A stretch of 64,000 bases of DNA from Theobroma cacao (Eukaryota > Streptophyta > Magnoliopsida > Malvales > Malvaceae). Every line of letters begins with the position of its first letter. Position 1 is the stretch's first letter. Where the stretch lies: contig NC_030856.1 in assembly GCF_000208745.1 (NCBI RefSeq), forward strand, positions 10,176,284-10,240,283. The letters are read 5' to 3'. Under the pieces are notes generated by a model. It was not told the DNA's origin, searched no databases, and saw nothing but the letters and a program-made list of their open reading frames with translations. Below, piece after piece: positions 59,605 through 64,000 of this stretch. The translations under genes and the position numbers were made by a program.

Positions 59605-59933
59605 GCTTACTTCTCAAGTAAGAAACATAACATGCACCAGTCTCTGAGCATCATTGATGTCCAATCTCAATGATACATTGACCAGGAGCATTTAGAGATT
59701 ATGCTTTAATGCATATGGATTTCATAATTGTAACATATTACAATTCCCTTGCAAGACATATTAATCTCATGGACTTTATCCAATAACGTTATAACCTTAC
59801 AATTGATGTCTTATTGACGAATGGAAACCTCTAATTATTCAATGTGAATGATATAATTCCATGTCCAGAACTAAGCCTCGACCAATCTCAATTAGTTGCA
59901 AGGCTTATTATAGCATGTACTTTTAAACCATTC
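59605..59933 (-). repeat. Dispersed repeat, inverted partner of 23241-23562
   Basis: Read on the minus strand it follows the earlier copy from gattggtcgaggcttag to gaagtaagcaa. It is wedged between the end of the 1.2-kb repeat and the LTR of the next copia element. Confidence 0.75.
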
Positions 59934-60488
59934 TGTTAAAATATGGTCTTTAATCTTGCACTCAAGCTGTTATAGAGGGGCTTTAATGGTGGTTTGTAGT
60001 AAAGGTAGTTTAAACTTGGAAAAGGAAGGTCACAAGCTGTTCACGTGACTCATTCAACTCAGTGTTGCCATTTAGTTAATGTCGTTGTGGGAATGTCGTT
60101 TTGCCTTGTTTACTTAATTTATTTTTACTGTTTCTTTTACCTTTCAGTTGTTAGGGATTTATTCTCTCTTTCCTTTCAATTGCTATAACTAGTGTTAAAC
60201 ACGTGTACTGCTTTGAAAAAAGCAATAGAGGAATATTGTTGGCAGCCTCGGTATTACCGTAAAAGCAATTGTTGTCCATGTGGTGTGTAGTAGTTGGTTC
60301 TTTTATTTTTCTCTCACTTGTCTCAACAGACTATTTAATGTTTTTCTCATTAGTGAAATAGTGAACAATAATTTAGGTTATTAGCTAAAAACTTTTTTCT
60401 CTTATATTTCTCGATATTCCTTCTTTATTGTGTTCTTCAACCTTGAAGCTATTCTTACATTTTTCTAGAAAATTTCAATATTCCAACA
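59934..60488 (+). repeat. 5' LTR of the third copia element
   Basis: Starts TGTTAAAATATGG and ends TTCCAACA, TG...CA tips, 555 bp. It is immediately followed by a primer-binding-like site. Left border inferred from the TG start; the 3' LTR lies outside the window, so the pair cannot be compared. Confidence 0.7.
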
Positions 60489-60503
60489 TTATATCAAAGC
60501 TAA
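60489..60503 (+). promoter_or_regulatory. Degenerate primer-binding site (initiator Met tRNA type)
   Basis: ttatatcaaagctaa sits directly after the LTR end and resembles the usual copia site TGGTATCAGAGC with three or four changes. Confidence 0.65.
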
Positions 60504-60506
60504 TCA

Positions 60507-63500
60507 ATGGATCTTAAGAGATTGAGATATTCAAAGGAAGCTTACTGGTATTCTTTCATTTTGTAATCACTGAAACATTTTTTTTAATGGCTTCATCAAA
60601 CTTCAATGCAACAGCCCCACTTGTCTTTATTGGGGAAATTAATGCTATTTAGTTTATAAAAATGAAGGCTTACCTTAGAGCCTTCGATCTTTGGGATATA
60701 GTAGAAGTAGGGGGTGACCCTCCAGTAATGAGACACTTCAATCTTACCCTAGCACAGATCAAGCAATATAGTGAAAATGTTACTAAAAGGTACAAAGCTC
60801 TTTTTTGCTTACATTCAATTGTGTCTAATGTTGTATTTATTAGAATTATGCACTGTGATAGTCTTAAAGAAGTTTGGGATTTAAGGAAGGATAAGTTTCA
60901 TGGTAGTGAAAGGATAAGGCAAATGTAGGCCTTGAATCTACATAGGTAGTTTGAAATCCTTAGAATAAGTGATGATGAAAGCATCAAAGATTTTTCTGGA
61001 AAAATGATGAGATTGGTCAATCAATTTAGGTTGCTTGGGGGAAAAATGATTGAAAAAAGAATAATTAACATGGTTTTGGTTAGTTTGCTTGAGAAATTTG
61101 AATCCAAGATTTTTTTTCTTGAGGATTCCAAATATTTGTCAAAGCTTACTTTACGTGAGCTGGAAAATGCCTTAAAAGCATAGGAACAAAGGAAGGCTTT
61201 AAGGAAAGATGATTTTATGGATAGTGCCTTGGTTGATAAAATCAAGAATCTGAAAATTGAAAGTAGTCACATTAGTAAGAATGAGTTTGAAAAAAAGGAG
61301 AAAGATAAGAAATCTGGTGAAGGGAAGATAAGGAAGCAAGACACAAATATCTTCCTTGTCCACATTACAAAAAGAGGACTCACTTTTCCAAATTTTATGG
61401 TATAGGCCAAATGTAAAATGTAGGTCCTGTAATCAGTTAAGACATGTCGAGAAAGTGTGCAAGAACAAGGATTCACACACTGATAAGAAGGCTACAGTAA
61501 CTAAGCACATTGAAGGCTTTGATGGGTTATTGTTTATGGCTCGAGAGATTGGTGAATCAACCAAGAAAAGTGTGTGGTTGATTGATAGTGGTTGTTCTAA
61601 TCACATGACTGGAGATGAGAGTCAATTTACTACTCTTGATAGAAGTTTCAAGGTAAAAGTAGAGATTAGGAATGTAATTTTTTTGAAGATTTTGGGCACA
61701 AGTACTGTTGTTGTTGAAACTACGTCAGGTAACAAGTACATTTCTAATGTTTACTTTATTCTTGAAGCAAATCAAAATCTACTTAGTGTTGGACAACTCA
61801 TTGAGAGTCACTATACTCTTTTGTTCAAAGATAAATATTGCACAATATTTGATCCAAAGGAAGATGAGCTGTTAACTATTGAGATGAAGAACAAATGCTA
61901 TTTTGTTTATTAGAAGAACACTAAGCATAAAGCTCCTTACAATTCTGTTATTGATTCTAAATTATGGCACAACAGGATAGGACATATTGATTATGACCCT
62001 TTGTAAAGAATGGCTACATAAGAACTAGTTGAAGGCTTGCCTAAGATAGCAAAGCTTGATCATATGTGTGGAACATGTCAATTTGGTAAACAGAGCAGAC
62101 AAGCAAAGCAGACTTCGATTTCCAAAAGAAAAAAAGTGGAAAACAACTCAGAAATTGCAACTTATTCAAATAGATTTAAGAGGTCCAACGAAGACTTTTT
62201 CTCTTGAAAGCTATAGGTATTATCTAATATTCATAGATGATATGTCTAGATATAGCTGGATTTACCTTTTTAAACTCAAGGCTGATGCTTTGAAAAGCTT
62301 TACTAAGTTTAAGAATTCAATTGAAAATCAAGTGAAGTTAACCATAAAGACTCTCAAAAGTGATAATGGTAAGGAGTATACTACTAGGGAATTTGAAAGT
62401 TTTTTAGCTCAGTTTGGAATTATTCATCAACTAACAGTTACTTATAATCCACAACAAAATAGGGTTTTAGAAAGGAAAAATAGGACCTTGATGGAAATGG
62501 CTAGGTGCTTGTTATTTCAAAATAGTTTACTTAAGTATTTTTAGGCAGAAGCTGTTAATATAGCTAACTACTTATTGAATATAACTCAAACAAGATCACT
62601 TGCAAACAAGACACCATAGAAGGCTTGGTTTGATTACAAACCATTTATTTCACATTTAAAGGTTTTTGGATACATTTGCTATGCAAAGATAACAAATGAA
62701 ATAACGTAATTCATCTTGGTTATAGTGATGTTTCAGAAGGCTACAAACACTAAAATATTGAAACAAAGCATATATTTGTCAGCAAAGACATAAGGTTTGA
62801 TGAAAAATTGAAATGGAATTGAGAAAAACTAATTGTTGAAGCTTCAATAAGTATGAATTTGATAGGTGATCAAGTTATGTCTAAAGTTAATCAGGAGGAA
62901 GATATTAAAGATGAAAATCTTGCAATCTAGGTTCCTAGGTCTTTACAAAAAATTTATGCAAGATGCAATGTAGTTGTTTGTGAACCTATTACCTACACAG
63001 AAGCTGTTAAAGATGACAAGTGTTTGTAGGCTATGGAAAAAGAGATGAGAATGATTATGAAGAATGGTACATGGATCTTGGTGGACAAAGTTACTGATCA
63101 ACACATCATTGAAGTCAAATGGATATACAAAGTTAAGCTTAATGTAGATGGATATGTTAACAGATTTAAAGCAAGACTTGTAGTGAAGGGCTTTGATACA
63201 ATCAATTGCATTGGCAGTTAAAAAGGTTGGAAATTTTGGCATCTTGATGTCAAATTTGCATTTTTAAATAAATATCTCATTAAAGATATTTATATTCAGC
63301 AACTAGAGGGCTTTATTTCTCCTGGAATAGAAGGTAAGGTCTGCAACTTGGTCAAGGCATTATATGGATTGAAACAGGCCTCTGAAGCTTAGTATGAGAG
63401 AATGGACACCAATCTCACTTCTAAAAGGTTTAAGAGGAGTGCAAATGAGCTTACTTTATATGTAAGCAACACCAATGACTCACTAACACTGATCATTTCT

Positions 63501-64000
63501 TCATATGTGAATGACCTTCTCGCTACTGGTTCAAATGACTCACTTTTTAAAGATTTCAAAACTTAGTTAATGAGTGAGGTTGAAATGTTTGACTTAGGCA
63601 AAATGAATTATTTCTTTGGTCTACAATTTACTTAGAATCTAGATTACATTTGCATTCATCAAAGCAAATATGCAAATGAAATATTAAAAAACTTTTATAT
63701 GGAGAATTGCAAAGCTGTTAAAACTCTATTAGCTTCAAATTGCAAATTGACCAAAGATGATGGGACTTAAAGTTCCGTAAGTTCAACTTATAGGAGCATC
63801 ATTGGGAATCTATTTTATTTGACTGCATCAAGACTAGGCATCATGTTTATTGCAAGTTTATTGTCTCAATTTATGCAGAGTCCATCATAGACTCACTATG
63901 CAGCTGCTAAACGTGTGTTAAGATACATTAAAGGCATTATTGATTATGGGTTGAAGTTTGAAAAAAAAAGAGCAATGAGCTAATGGGATACTGTGACAGT
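60507..64000 (+). mobile_element. Ty1/copia coding region (gag to RNase H), inactive, runs off the window
   Basis: Order of domains: gag from about 60587 (MASSNFNATAPL, KMKAYLRAFDLWDIVE, FHGSERIRQM); zinc knuckle C-x2-C-x4-H-x4-C at 61419-61460 (CRSCNQLRHVEKVC), intact; protease WLIDSGCSNHMTGDES with the DSG kept; GAG-pre-integrase (LLSVGQLIESHYTLLF, LWHNRIGHI, CGTCQFGKQ); integrase 62160-62600 with D, D and E residues visible (IDLRGP, SDNGKEY, VLERKNRT); reverse transcriptase 63000-63900 (WIYKVKLNVDGYVNRFKARL, LYGLKQ, and YVND at 63504-63515 in place of YVDD; KMNYFFGL); the start of RNase H at the edge. Many in-frame stops, most one transition from Gln or Trp codons, plus a few frameshifts. 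Gag/pre-integrase style suggests the Tork lineage (moderate certainty). Confidence 0.93.

Overview
This window is plant nuclear DNA, most likely from a eudicot. It is strongly AT-rich. Its genes have GT-AG introns, two families of protein-coding genes are plant-specific, and more than half of the sequence consists of recognisable or probable transposon remains. I recognise four apparently intact protein-coding genes and one degenerate gene copy; the rest is mobile DNA, repeats and unassigned intergenic sequence. The exact species cannot be told from what I can see.

Layout. 0-10.5 kb holds a decayed Ty1/copia fragment (minus strand), a 30-bp tandem array, a 2.9-kb TG...CA-ended insertion (copy A) and a solo LTR next to the first gene. 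10.6-14.1 kb is NRPB8 (RPB8 subunit shared by nuclear RNA polymerases), four exons, with a higher-order tandem repeat in intron 1 and transposon-derived repeats in intron 2. At 16.8-17.2 kb is a single-exon SAUR-like auxin-responsive gene (minus). 19.7-23.1 kb is copy 1 of a local segmental duplication (copy 2 at 35.4-36.8 kb) interrupted by an element whose empty site is preserved in copy 2. 24.2-32 kb is a decayed Ty1/copia element with a 3-kb insertion (copy B, inverted relative to copy A) inside its RNase H region, flanked by a 5-bp target duplication. 33.6 kb holds a degenerate KxDL-motif gene copy; 34.3 kb an hAT-type MITE with an 8-bp target duplication.

37.9-46.7 kb is an 11-exon chloroplast-targeted YchF/Obg-like ATPase gene (minus), whose 3.9-kb intron 4 contains a Mutator-type MITE with a 9-bp target duplication and an internal array of about 26-bp repeats. 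48.2-49.7 kb is a four-exon glycine-rich organelle protein gene (minus) resembling YELLOW LEAF 1/RF2. 50.4-55.6 kb is a whole MULE (Mutator-like element) with matching terminal inverted repeats around a broken MuDR-type transposase that seems to have lost its SWIM finger. 55.7-59.9 kb is a mosaic of a LINE-type RNase H remnant, a MITE, and LTR-like sequence with two tandem duplications. 59.9-64 kb is the 5' LTR and most of the coding region of a third, decayed Ty1/copia element running off the window end.

The genes are independent of each other: RNA polymerase assembly, auxin response, translation-associated ATPase in plastids, and a plastid or mitochondrial glycine-rich protein. No operon-like or clustered system is present. 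The distinctive content is the structure of the repeats: nested insertions with readable target duplications, an empty-site/filled-site pair, several tandem arrays inside elements and introns, and different stop-codon spectra in two dead retrotransposons. I did not find a convincing new biological system.
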